The notes under the pieces were generated by a model, which saw only the letters and a program-made list of their open reading frames with translations, had not been told where the DNA came from and searched no databases. From contig NSJX01000066.1 of NCBI GenBank assembly GCA_002286715.1, positions 20,571-32,123 on the forward strand: a stretch of 11,553 nucleotides of DNA, in the 5' to 3' direction. A program made the position numbers and the translations under genes. This document shows, piece after piece, positions 1-6,870 of this stretch (its first letter is position 1; every line of letters begins with the position of its first letter). Origin of the DNA: Dentipellis sp. KUC8613 (Eukaryota; Basidiomycota; Agaricomycetes; Russulales; Hericiaceae).

Positions 1-208
1 GCGCCCACCGTGGTCCTCGTTCGCCCACTGCGGCCCTCGCGGCCCTCGTTTGCCCACCGCCGCCCTTGCGGCCCTCGTTTGCCCACCGCTGCCCTCTCCG
101 CCCTCTCCGCCGCCCTCGTTCGCCCACCGCCGCCGTCTCCGCCGTCTCCGCCGCCTCCTCACGCCCTCCATGCGCCGTCCACCGCCCTCGACGCCCTCGA
201 CACCGCCT

Positions 209-274
209 CCTCGCGCCGTCCTCGCGCCGTCCTCGCGCCGTCCTCGCGCCGTCCTCGCGCCGTCCTCGCGCCGT
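209..274. repeat. Perfect 11-bp tandem repeat, six copies
   Basis: The unit CCTCGCGCCGT is repeated six times without a mismatch at 209, 220, 231, 242, 253 and 264. Eleven is not a multiple of three, so every forward frame reads through the same 11-residue cycle (RRPRAVLAPSS) in a different phase. This explains why the overlapping open frames here look alike. Perfect identity in an otherwise decayed block suggests recent slippage expansion. Confidence 0.95.
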
Positions 275-598
275 ACGCGCCGTACGTGCCCTCCCCGCTC
301 TCTCCGCCGTCTCCTCACGCCCTCCAAGCGCCGTATGCGCCCTCCCCGCCCTCGACACTGCCTCCTCGCGCCCTACGCGCCCTACGCGCTGTATGCACCC
401 TCCGCGCCGTACGCACCCTCCGCGCCGCCCTCCCCGCCCTCGTTCGCCCACCGCTGCCTTCGACACTCCGTCCGCGCCCTCGACGCGGCCTCCTTGCGCC
501 CTCCGCGCCCTCTTTGGGCCATTCGCGCCCTCCCAGCGCCCTCCGCCGCCCTGTCCGCCCTCCCTATGCCCTGTCCGCCCTGCCCGCGCCATCCGCTG

Positions 599-940
599 CC
601 ATCTCCGCCACCCTCCTCGCGCCGCCTGCCGCTGCCTGCCACCATCTCCGCCGCCCTCACGCACCGTACGCGCCGTACGCGCTGTCGACGCGCCGTCCGC
701 CGCCTCCATGCACGCCGTCCGCTGCCTCCAGACGCCCTCCGCCACCTCCGTGCGCCCTCCACACGCCGTCGACGCGCCGTCCGCCGCCTCCACGCACCCT
801 CCGCCGCCTCCACACGCCCTCCGCCGCCATCTCCGCCACCCTCCTCGCGCCGCCTGCCGCCGCCTGCCACCGTCTCCGCCGCCCTCACGCGCCGTACGCG
901 CCGTACGCGCCGTCGACACGCCGTCCGCCGCCTCCATGCA
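599..940. repeat. Direct duplication with 228-bp offset
   Basis: About 114 bp at 599-712 recur at 827-940. Between 601 and 712 I count five differences from the second copy, and all five are CpG against TpG or CpA. The intervening sequence is made of related CCGCCTCC motifs. This is a local segmental duplication of minisatellite DNA. The offset is a multiple of three, so one open frame shows a repeated 76-residue segment, but the other frames stay open too. Confidence 0.9.
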
Positions 941-1133
941 CCCTCCGCCGCCTCCACATGCCCTCCGCCGCCTCCCCACATCCTCTTTTCGCCCCCTGCG
1001 CCATCGTGAGCGGGCGGGAGACGGTGCAGGCGGGCATGATACAGGGTGCGTGGACACAACACATTGCAAGTGGGCGTGACACAACATGGCGCGGGATATG
1101 GGGCGCGCGGACACGACACAGGGTGAGCGGGTT

Positions 1134-1153
1134 CTGATTCATCTATGAATCAG
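1134..1153. repeat. Junction palindrome, copy A
   Basis: CTGATTCA and TGAATCAG form perfect 8-bp inverted arms around the 4-nt loop TCTA. The site marks the switch from GC block 1 to the AT-rich leader. The same arms, with loops TCCT and GCTA, occur at 5799-5818 and 11463-11482. The left half, read on the minus strand and extended (GATGAATCAGAACC), matches the left end of the G-rich block at 4394 over 14 bp. Confidence 0.9.
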
Positions 1154-1205
1154 TTCTAATAATCATGCAGCCCACTGGAATCCGCAGACTTCAAAATGAC
1201 AACTT

Positions 1206-1223
1206 CAGGAAGTTAGTTCCCAC
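1206..1223. promoter_or_regulatory. GGAA-N5-TTCC inverted box, copy A
   Basis: GGAA at 1208-1211 and TTCC at 1217-1220 form an inverted pair within CAGGAAGTTAGTTCCCAC. Copies B and C keep both half-sites and the 5-bp spacing. The distance from the TGAATCAG arm is 62 bp here, 63 bp in B and 61 bp in C. Conservation inside an otherwise diverged leader suggests a protein-binding site. The half-site resembles an ETS-type GGAA core, but no factor can be named. Confidence 0.45.
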
Positions 1224-1624
1224 GATGACAGCCACATCTGTTCACTTTTCAACATGCTCGTTTTCTGTATGCTTTAATACTACATCAATCGGGCTGAGAC
1301 TTGGCGTAAATATACACAATTGCAATATGCATATATCCTGAATTTTTCATATTTTTTGAACATTGGGATCGCTCGGAAATTCGAAGTTGCGTCGTGGGAA
1401 AGGGCTTGGTTTTCGAAATCTGCAGAATGCGGCATCAATAACGCATGCTTTGGTCTCGCATCTTCCGGAGACCTGGAAGCTTGTATCTTAAACATACTCT
1501 AATTTATTCAAAAATTGTAACATTTTATTACACTGTGAGAGAACGTTACTGTCTGTCGACGAGAGCACTGCAGGAATTGCCGAAGCCGGTCGTCACAGAG
1601 TCATGCCAGCACCGTTTCTCTGCC

Positions 1625-1728
1625 ATGGACCCGCTAGCACACAAGACACCCGCACACAGGCTCGCTCGCCTGCCAAACCATACAACTCAACATCTGATGG
1701 ATAAGAGCGGCGGACTCGAGGGCAATAG
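1625..1728 (+). other. Possible short coding exon (weak)
   Basis: An ATG in a Kozak-like GCCATGG context starts a frame beginning MDPLAHKTPAHRLARLP. It stays open for about 35 codons up to the splice-donor-like site after 1728. The peptide resembles nothing I recognise. In leader B the best equivalent ATG (near 6349) meets TAG after about 26 codons, before the donor. Either leader B is broken or neither is coding, and I favour non-coding. Confidence 0.12.
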
Positions 1729-1781
1729 GTAAGCTTTCTGCTCTTTTCCCCACTCGTTACCGCTCTCGCTTGTCCCTGCAG
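1727..1781 (+). promoter_or_regulatory. Splice-donor-like site and pyrimidine tract, copy A
   Basis: AG|GTAAGC at 1727-1734 matches the U1 donor consensus. It is followed by a long pyrimidine-rich run that ends in CCCTGCAG at 1774-1781, so 1729-1781 could be read as a 53-bp mini-intron. The donor and tract are shared with leader B (6466 onward) and with a minus-strand copy ending at 10913. In B the CAG of the acceptor is CTG. The donor is therefore the conserved part, and a downstream acceptor could be used instead. Confidence 0.4.
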
Positions 1782-1944
1782 CCACCGTCCATGTCGGCGC
1801 AGCTCTCGCTCGCCCCCTGGTGCCCCCGTCACCTTCTCGCGCATCCCTGCAGCCCTCACTCCCCCCCACATTGCCCATCGAGCGCCCATGCGGCCGTTGC
1901 CGCACACGACGCGCCCCCTCACCGCTGTCGCGTCACCCCTTGCC

Positions 1945-2125
1945 CCAGCCGTGCGCTGTCGCGCAACCGTCATGCGCCCCCACATCGCCGTCACGTATGC
2001 ACACGCCGCCTTTACGCGCCCCAGCGGTGTCGCTTCGTTGCTGGTGGCCTTGCGCCGCCTTAGCGGTGCCGCCGCACACGCTCACGCTGCTGTATCGCGC
2101 AGCAACGGCACCGTCTCGCGCCGCC
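1945..2125. repeat. Module shared with 8235-8410 and partly with 2985-3050
   Basis: The stretch containing GCGCTGTCGC, ATCGCCGTCA, GCGCCCCAGCGGTGTCGYTTCG and ACGGCACCGTCTCGCGCC recurs in the same order in GC block 4 at about 8235-8410. There the central element reads GCGCCCCAGTGGCGTCGTTT. A shorter copy lies at 2985-3050 (GCCTTTACGCGCCGCAGCG). Its position relative to other modules differs between blocks 2 and 4, so modules have been reordered as well as duplicated. Confidence 0.7.
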
Positions 2126-2210
2126 GCCGCCCTCGCCCATCTCTGCCGCTCTCGCGTGTCTGCACCCCGCAGCTCTGCTGCCATGCCATGCCCGCGCGTG
2201 CCCGCAGCTG

Positions 2211-2294
2211 CCTCTCTCGCGCCCCCGCCGCCCTCTCTCGTGCCTCCGCCACCCTCTCTCGTACGCCCATCGTCCTCTCTCGTGCCCCTGCTGC
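2211..2294. repeat. 21-bp tandem repeat, four copies
   Basis: CCTCTCTCG begins each unit at 2211, 2232, 2253 and 2274, an exact 21-bp period. The variable parts differ mostly at CpG positions (CGCGCC against CGTGCC, GCCGC against GCCAC, GCTGC against GCCGC). A 21-bp period also appears in GC block 5. Confidence 0.85.
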
Positions 2295-2386
2295 CCTCGT
2301 GAGCCGCCCCCGCCCTCGTACATCTGCATGCCGTCCATCCGCAGCTATACCACGCCCCCCGCCGTCGTCTGGTGCGCCCTCGTGTG

Positions 2387-2411
2387 CCCGCCCCTCCCCC
2401 TCTCGTGCCCC
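2387..2411 (-). other. Predicted G-quadruplex motif on the minus strand
   Basis: Four C runs (2387-2389, 2391-2394, 2396-2400, 2408-2411) are separated by loops of 1, 1 and 7 nt. The minus strand therefore fits G3+N1-7, and the plus strand could form an i-motif. This is a sequence match only. Confidence 0.5.
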
Positions 2412-2440
2412 GACAGTCTTCCGCCCCACACCGCCATCTG

Positions 2441-2490
2441 CATGCCGTCCCGCCATCTGCGCGCTGCGCTGTGCCATCTGCACGCGCTGT
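2441..2490 (+). repeat. 50-bp element recurring inverted at 10918-10967
   Basis: Reverse-complementing 10918-10967 gives the same 50 bp with three differences. All three are CpG against TpG, and 38 of the final 39 bases are identical. It contains GCCATCTGCGCGCTGCGCT twice in variant form. The match shows that the C-rich arm of unit A and the G-rich arm of unit B are the same repeat family in opposite orientation. Confidence 0.9.
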
Positions 2491-3182
2491 CCCACCGTCT
2501 TCACGCCATCGGGGCCGCTTTGCATGCCATCCCGCTGTCTGCGTGCCCCGCCGCGCCTCTCAACGCCCTTTTCGCACACCGTGGGCCGTCTCGCGCCCCG
2601 CCCTGCCGTCTGTGCGCCCCTCTGCCGTCTGCGCGCACGCCACGTGCTCTCAACACCCCGCTGCGCGCTCTTCTTGGCCCATGGGGCTTTCTCACGTGCT
2701 GCTGCCCCGTTTTTGCGCCTCATCTTGCCATCTACGCGCCTCTTCGCCGTCTGCGTGACGCGCTGCGCGCTCTCAACACCTCGCCACGACCTCTTTGCGC
2801 CCCATGGGGCCATGACACGCCCTGCGGTGCAGTTTGCGAGTCGCACCGTGCCCTCTTCGTGCGCTGTCGGGCCATCTCATGCCCTTCCCCGCCGTCTGTG
2901 CGCCCCGCCCCACCATCTCGCACGTGAGCCGTGTCGTCCCGCTCACCGCGCTGCCACGTGCCCACCACGCGCCCACCACGCACCGTCATTCCGCCTTTAC
3001 GCGCCGCAGCGCTGTCGTTCTATAGGCAGGGGCCCCGCGCCGCCATCCTAGTCGCCATCGCGCACCCTCATGACGACGCCCCACACCCTCGCGCCGCCGC
3101 CCTTGCCGCCGCCACCCGCCCTGGGCCGCCATCACGCCCGCTCTGCAATGCCGTCACGCGCCGACCGACGCGACCTGTGCCC

Positions 3183-3193
3183 TAGCAACGGCG
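3183..3193 (+). repeat. CTAGCAACGGC module in block 2
   Basis: This is a single clear copy of the motif that recurs at intervals of roughly 80-190 bp in GC block 4. Degenerate relatives follow at about 3359 (CTAGTGACG) and 3381 (CTAGCGATG). See the block 4 modules for the wider pattern. Confidence 0.6.
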
Positions 3194-3975
3194 CCTCGCG
3201 CCCTCTGCCGCCCCACCTTTGCCGCTCCGCCGTTCTTCCGACGACGTCTCGGGCCTCTGGCGCCCCACTGACACGCTCCGCGCCCCACCAATGTACCTCG
3301 TGCCCTTTCGATGGCGCCTTGCGCCCCGCCGACGTCACACGTGCCGTCGCCCCGCGCCCTAGTGACGATGTGCCACGCTCTAGCGATGGGACCTCGTGCC
3401 CTCCGGCGCCCCACTGACGCCGCTCCGCACCCTCGCCCCGCCGACACACCCCGCCGCCCTGCCGTCTGCAAGCTCCACCCCGCCTGTCGCCGCCACACGT
3501 CGTCACTCCGCCGACGCATGCTCCGAGTGGCCGTCGTGTGCCTCGCCACAGTCATGCGCCCATGCTTCACGCCCCCGTGGCCATTTCACAGCGTGCCTCG
3601 CCACCTCGCCACGCCGTCCGGACACCTGTCGCGCCCTCTTGCGCCCGTTGGTGTGCCCTCGCCGCTCTCTGGCACCCTGTGGCGCAGCATTACGCCCCGC
3701 CACGCCCTCTCAAACCCCGTTGCGGCCCCCTCGCCACCCCCCAGCACTGCGCGCCGCGCCATGCCCGCCGTCTGGACCCGCGCCGCGCCGCATGCTGCCC
3801 CGTCGCTCTCCGTCGCACACCATGTTGCCACCTTGCCGCGCTCTTGCGCACCATGGCGCCATGTTGCACGCGCACGCCGTGGTGTTGTATTGCGCCATCC
3901 GGACCGCTACCTCGCACCCGGTGACACATACTCGCCGCATTCTGATGCACGGGACACCATCTGCTGCTCTGTCTG

Positions 3976-4392
3976 TACTCTTAAACTGCAACTTTTCTTA
4001 ATGCTGACATTTATTAGTGGGTCTGTCATATCAGGCCTTGTGTGAGCTCCAATATATTTGGACCTGTTACTATGCTTGTGCATGGCATGTTTTTATTTTA
4101 TTTCTCAAATCACATATAGCTGTAGTTGCAGAAATATACTCTTTGTCCAAGCTATGTAAAATGAGTATAGAGTATAAGTAAGTGGAATGCAGCATGAGCC
4201 TGATGGTTTCTATAGTGTAAAAGCTGTAGGGAGGCAGTAAAGGTACATGTTCTGATGAAGGTCAGTTGAATGACTAGAAGATATACATCATGCAAAGAGC
4301 AGAAAATCATACAAAATCATAAAAAGAATTAGATGATAATTCAATATGTGAAATTATGCAACAATTTGAAATCAAGACATACCCACCCTCAA
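3976..4392. other. AT-rich unique spacer 1
   Basis: About 420 bp of ordinary-complexity AT-rich sequence lies between the C-rich and G-rich arms. I see no open frame of note, no tRNA or snRNA-like fold and no match to spacer 2. Candidate splice acceptors follow a T-rich run at 4091-4105: CATATAG ending at 4119 and GTTGCAG ending at 4131. Each could pair with the donor at 1729. This is the most likely place for a real small exon in unit A, but nothing confirms it. Confidence 0.5.
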
Positions 4393-4437
4393 AGATGAAT
4401 CAGAACCTGCCGCTTGCCGGCCCACTTCTCACTTGTG
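4393..4437. repeat. G-arm left-end motif, copy 1
   Basis: Begins GATGAATCAGAACCTGCC and continues through CGCTTGCCGGCCCAC to GTG. The 45 bp recur at 10555-10599 with three differences, making this the best-conserved sequence between the two G-rich arms. Its first 12-14 bases are the inverted complement of the right junctions at 1130-1143 and 5796-5807, giving the block short terminal inverted repeats. No target-site duplication is obvious: CTCAAA on the left, CTTGAA on the right. Confidence 0.8.
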
Positions 4438-4535
4438 GGATACAGTGCGAGAGGGTGGGATACAGCGCGAGAGGGCAAGATACAGCATGAGAGGGCGGGA
4501 TACGGCGGGAGCGGGTGGGAGATGACACGAGATGG
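4436..4535. repeat. 20-bp tandem repeat, five copies
   Basis: Units begin at 4436, 4456, 4476, 4496 and 4516. The consensus is TGGGATACAGCGCGAGAGGG. Units 1-4 vary mostly by CpG changes (CAGTGC, CAGCGC, CAGCATG, CGGCGG), and unit 5 is more degenerate. Confidence 0.9.
4493..4519 (+). other. Predicted G-quadruplex motif on the plus strand
   Basis: Five GGG runs at 4493, 4497, 4507, 4513 and 4517 are separated by 1, 7, 3 and 1 nt, which fits G3N1-7. It falls in the fourth unit of the 20-bp tandem repeat. Folding is predicted from sequence only. Confidence 0.55.
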
Positions 4536-5109
4536 GGCACTGAGGCACCGCGAGCTGGCACAAGCGAGCGCGAGACGGGACGTGGGAGCAGATGCAAGGG
4601 CAAAGGTGAGGTGGTGCAGCAAGCGCGAGGCAGCACGAGTTGTGCCTGTGAGCACACGTGAGCACAACATGAGTGCGGAGCGGTGAGGGTGAGACGACGG
4701 GTGCATGCTGGTGCGAGGGGGAGGACGGGGGCGAGACAGTGCGGACAGACATGAGATGAAGTGGCGCAACACGGCGCAGCACAGTGTGTTGCCTGTGCCG
4801 TTATCCAGGCACACCGAGGGAGTGTGAGGCAAGAGGTGGAGGTGCGAGCGCAAGCATGTGAGACGGCAGCAGGAAGACACAAAACGACAACGGGCGGGCG
4901 CGAGCACAAAGCTAAAATGGCAGAGGACAGATGACGAGGGCGCGGCGCAGGTATGAGACGGAGGTGGGCAGACACGAGAGGATCGGGATGCAAACATGGC
5001 ATTGCTGGTACGTGAGCGAAGGCATGCAGCGTAGTGACACGGCATGCGAGTGAAACAGCGGCGTATGAGCGCGAAAAGGCGGCACGTGGGCGTGGAACGC
5101 GCGTCCTGC

Positions 5110-5122
5110 GCCATTGCTAAGG
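5110..5122 (-). repeat. Inverted copy of the TAGCAAYGGC module
   Basis: On the minus strand the sequence reads CCTTAGCAATGGC followed by GCAGGACGCG. The plus-strand copy at 6859-6881 reads CCTTAGCAACAGCGCAGGACG. Homology continues for roughly 90 bp, placing block 3 and block 4 in one family with opposite orientation. Confidence 0.75.
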
Positions 5123-5798
5123 CTCGCAGGATGCAGCAACGACGTGGGGGGCAGCGTGTGGATGGGCAGCGGAGACGCAGAAGAGGGTGGGGCGGGCGGA
5201 GGGCGCGCGTCTCCCGTGCGCCCTTGTTGCACTGTTGCGCCGTTGCGGCCGTTGTGGCCGTTGCGTCTGTTGTGTCCGTTTCGCCCTCTTCATGCCATCA
5301 CATCTATCTCACCCATCCCGCGTCTGACCTCGTCACGCGCTCCTCGTCGTGCTCGCAGAGGTCGCAGAGATATCGGCACAGCATGGCTGGAGTGCATGGA
5401 GCGCACGCAGATGGCGTGGACAGCGGTGGACAGCGCGGACAGCAGGAAGAGGGCACGGAGAGGGCCATAGAGGGCGCGAGCAGCGGGCTGAGGGCGTGAG
5501 CAGCTGGCAGAGGGCACGAGTGGGGGATGTGAGCAGCTGAAGGACATGGAGGGCACGTGAATGGCGCGGAGGGCGGACGAACAGCGCGGACAGCAGGTCG
5601 AGGGCACGGAGGGCACGTGAAGGGTGCGCATGTGGCGCAGAGGGCGTTGAGCGGCGGGCGGACGGCGTAAAGGATGGGCGGACGGTGCACAGGGCGGGCA
5701 GACGGCAGGCGGACAGCACTCACTGCGGGCAGACGGCAGTTGGAGGGAACGGTGGGCACGTGAACGGCGTAGAGGGAGGGCGGATGGCGCGGACAATT

Positions 5799-5818
5799 CT
5801 GATTCATCCTTGAATCAG
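5799..5818. repeat. Junction palindrome, copy B
   Basis: Perfect arms CTGATTCA and TGAATCAG surround the loop TCCT. It separates GC block 3 from leader B, exactly as copy A separates block 1 from leader A. Confidence 0.9.
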
Positions 5819-5871
5819 TTCTAATAATGGGGTGAGCCACTAAAACTCGGAGCACTTTCAATTCTCAAGTT

Positions 5872-5889
5872 CAGGAAGTTGGTTCCCAC
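5872..5889. promoter_or_regulatory. GGAA-N5-TTCC inverted box, copy B
   Basis: GGAA at 5874-5877 and TTCC at 5883-5886 lie in CAGGAAGTTGGTTCCCAC, 63 bp from the start of TGAATCAG. Only one base differs from copy A within this 18-bp core. Confidence 0.45.
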
Positions 5890-6307
5890 GATTTTCAGCC
5901 ACATTGGTTCAGAACACTCCTTCTTTATTTTCTGTACAGCTCAGTTCGCTTTCAATCATGCTCAAATTTTGACCACATGTACAAAACTATTATACACGTA
6001 CACATTAAAAATTATGGAATATCTGCGTGTCTACATCGCTGAGAAATCACAAGTCGCGCCGCGCTTTAGAGGGTCAGGTTGAAAGATGCACAATTGTAAA
6101 TGCGAGACACTTTTAAATCACTCGAAAATATTCACAGGAGCGTATTATGCATTGTCAAAGGTCCACCAATTTCTCCACGATTTTAGATAATTTATGTGGC
6201 TCTCAGAGCGCTTGTCTTTGCCCGAACGCTTTGTTGACGAGCCGTGCGCGGGAATTGCCGAGAGTCTTTGTGGCTTTGGCGACGCGCCAGTTCACTCGAC
6301 TCCCAAC

Positions 6308-6331
6308 GCCATCGCCATCGCCATCGCCATC
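6308..6331. repeat. (GCCATC)4 microsatellite
   Basis: Four uninterrupted hexamers, followed by a degenerate TCCATAGCC unit. The repeat is absent from leader A, so it expanded after the two leaders separated. A forward frame gives a Pro-Ser run here, but that reflects only the microsatellite. Confidence 0.9.
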
Positions 6332-6465
6332 TCCATAGCCAGCGTCCATGCTGCCCGCACTCGCATACGCACTCGTGCCACTTGAAGCCCCCGAAGAGCT
6401 GCGCTTAGGCCAAGTCAGAGGGATGTAGGAGGGGTTCGAGGGGCGGAGCAATGCGAGGTTGCGAT

Positions 6466-6500
6466 AGGTAAGTTTTTTTTTGTTTCTTTCTTGTCTCTGC
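6466..6500 (+). promoter_or_regulatory. Splice-donor-like site and pyrimidine tract, copy B
   Basis: AG|GTAAGT at 6466-6473 is a perfect donor consensus. It is followed by nine T residues and TTTCTTTCTTGTCTCTGC. The acceptor-like CCCTGCAG present in copy A is CTCTGCTG here. If used, the donor would make GC block 4 intronic. The acceptor-like TTTGTTTGTAG ending at 10031 is a possible partner. Confidence 0.4.
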
Positions 6501-6603
6501 TGTTGTGCCCCGCCCCACTCCTGTCGCCCGCCGCCCTCCCTCGAGCCCCCGCCACCCTCGCTCGCGTTGATGCCGCCCAGCCTGTGCATTCACCACTCGC
6601 GCC

Positions 6604-6870
6604 CTAGCAATGGCGCTCAACGCGCGCCATCTCGCTACCCCGTGCGCCGTCACGTCGCGCTGCACCCCCACACCCCGCCCTGTACGCCCTCTTGGTGTCT
6701 CCAACACCTTCGCACCGCCCCGTGACTGCCCCATGCGCAATTGCTATGTCCTGCCCGCCTTAGCAACGGCAGATGACGCGCGCCTCACCCTCTCGGCGTG
6801 TCAAACGCCTTCGCGCCGCCCCGTAATCGCTCAATGTGCAGTCGCTACGCCCTGCCCACCTTAGCAACAG
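6604..6870. repeat. About 101-bp tandem module with TAGCAAYGGC core
   Basis: The 75 bp ending at the TTAGCAACGGC of 6760 and the 75 bp ending at the TTAGCAACAGC of 6861 are clear duplicates (CTYTYGGYGT, AACRCCTTCGCRCCGCCCCGT and CCTGCCCRCC in order). Most differences are CpG against TpG or CpA. Core spacing is 101 bp between these two copies and 102 bp between the copies at 7047 and 7149. Confidence 0.8.

Larger units (their letters stand above)
1..1131. repeat. GC block 1: CpG-rich low-complexity minisatellite
   Basis: From 1 to about 1005 the plus strand is built from short variants of CGCCCTC and CGCCGTC, with very few A residues. From about 1005 to 1131 the asymmetry flips to G-rich (GCGGGC, GGGATA, GGGTGAGCGG), and the block ends at a junction palindrome. 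All three forward frames are open for hundreds of codons (for example 10-1137, 50-1009 and 66-1079) and give the same Pro/Ala/Arg/Ser-rich composition. That is what a stop-poor repeat produces, not a selected frame. The left end lies outside the window. It corresponds by position to the GC arm that precedes leaders B and C. No promoter, intron signal or recognisable protein domain is visible inside it. Confidence 0.85.
1134..1728 (+). other. Leader A: conserved AT-rich island, candidate promoter and 5' exon
   Basis: This island is homologous to leader B (5799-6467), and its start is homologous to leader C (11463-11553). Shared landmarks in the same order are: the junction palindrome; a TTCAGGAAGTTRGTTCCCACGA box; an ATCGCT..GAAAT..AAGT.GCG patch near 1369-1395 (6034-6062 in B); a GACGAG...GGAATTGCCGA patch near 1558-1583 (6235-6261 in B); and a terminal ATAGGTAAG splice-donor-like site. 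The orientation of the donor suggests rightward transcription. A TATA-like stretch (GCATATATCC) lies near 1328. A short frame from an ATG in good context (GCCATGG, 1625) runs open to the donor, but leader B has a stop before its donor in the equivalent region. A coding role is therefore not supported. It could be a non-coding first exon, a promoter duplicate or the end of a mobile element. Confidence 0.55.
1782..3975. repeat. GC block 2: C-rich arm of unit A
   Basis: About 2.2 kb of strongly C-rich, CpG-dense minisatellite on the plus strand. Several repeat modules are visible: TCTCTCG-type 21-mers (2211-2294), GCCRTCTGCRYGCC motifs (about 2330-2650), a CTCTTCG..CCCRTGGG..TCTCRCG module near 2569, 2668, 2788 and 2849, and a CTAGCAACGGC module at 3183. 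Long open frames on both strands, such as 1888-3051 plus and 2082-2846 minus, share the same biased composition and lack recognisable domains. They are treated as shadows of the repeat. The block may be intronic if the donor at 1729 is used. It ends where sequence complexity returns near 3975. Confidence 0.85.
4394..5798. repeat. GC block 3: G-rich arm of unit A
   Basis: This 1.4-kb arm is G-rich on plus from 4394 to about 5205, flips to C-rich at 5210-5345 (repeats of GTTGCGGCC and TTGTGGCCG type), then returns to G-rich up to the junction. It is bounded by GATGAATCAGAA on the left and TTCTGATTCATC on the right. Read on the minus strand, 5020-5125 matches 6850-6940 of block 4 (CCTTAGCAATGGCGCAGGAC followed by ACGCCC and TTTCAC patches), so it belongs to the same family as the C-rich arms. 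Internal duplications include the ACAGCGCGGACAGCAGG segment near 5435 and 5580. The structure suits a non-autonomous, possibly foldback-type element or one arm of an inverted satellite. Confidence 0.75.
5799..6467 (+). other. Leader B: homologue of leader A
   Basis: Its first 100 bp align well with leaders A and C (TGAATCAGTTCTAATAAT, then the GGAA-N5-TTCC box). Scattered conserved patches follow in the same order as in leader A, ending at ATAG|GTAAGT. Unlike leader A it carries a (GCCATC)4 microsatellite. No frame is conserved between A and B over the whole island: the region before the donor contains stops (TAGG near 6407, TAGG near 6427) in frames that stay open in A. A non-coding first exon, or a promoter plus exon, is the best reading. 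Divergence is well beyond that of a recent duplication. Confidence 0.55.

Noticed and set aside
209..274. CRISPR-like regular repeat
   Set aside because: Units are 11 bp and contiguous, without unique spacers, and the context is eukaryotic.
10..1137. 375-codon open frame, Pro/Ala/Arg-rich, with a repeated 76-residue segment
   Set aside because: The other two forward frames are also open over most of the same interval with the same composition. The 11-bp repeat rotates through all frames. There is no domain and no frame-specific constraint.
1134..1740. Possible snRNA, tRNA or spliced-leader RNA gene in the leader
   Set aside because: I could not find a cloverleaf, an Sm-site-plus-hairpin arrangement or promoter boxes for such genes. 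The only clear hairpin is the short junction palindrome.
2082..2846. 254-codon minus-strand frame rich in Arg/Gly/Ala
   Set aside because: It is the complement of the same C-rich minisatellite and overlaps a 387-codon plus-strand frame. Neither contains recognisable motifs.
1782..3975. Analogy to immunoglobulin switch regions (donor-bearing first exon followed by skewed tandem repeats)
   Set aside because: The layout is superficially similar, but there is no downstream coding exon, the repeat motifs differ and the non-template strand would be C-rich in the leader direction.
4389..5114. 241-codon minus-strand frame ending in a peptide shared with the minus-strand frame at 10515-11300 (WAGKRQ core)
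   Set aside because: The shared peptide is only the translation of the conserved 45-bp left-end motif. Two of the three base differences change residues, and the rest of the proteins do not align.
6203..6589. Minus-strand frame with a Gly-Asp run, similar in a few residues to a minus-strand frame in leader A
   Set aside because: The run is the GCCATC microsatellite. The short KLTY similarity is the complement of the conserved donor site, so DNA homology explains it.
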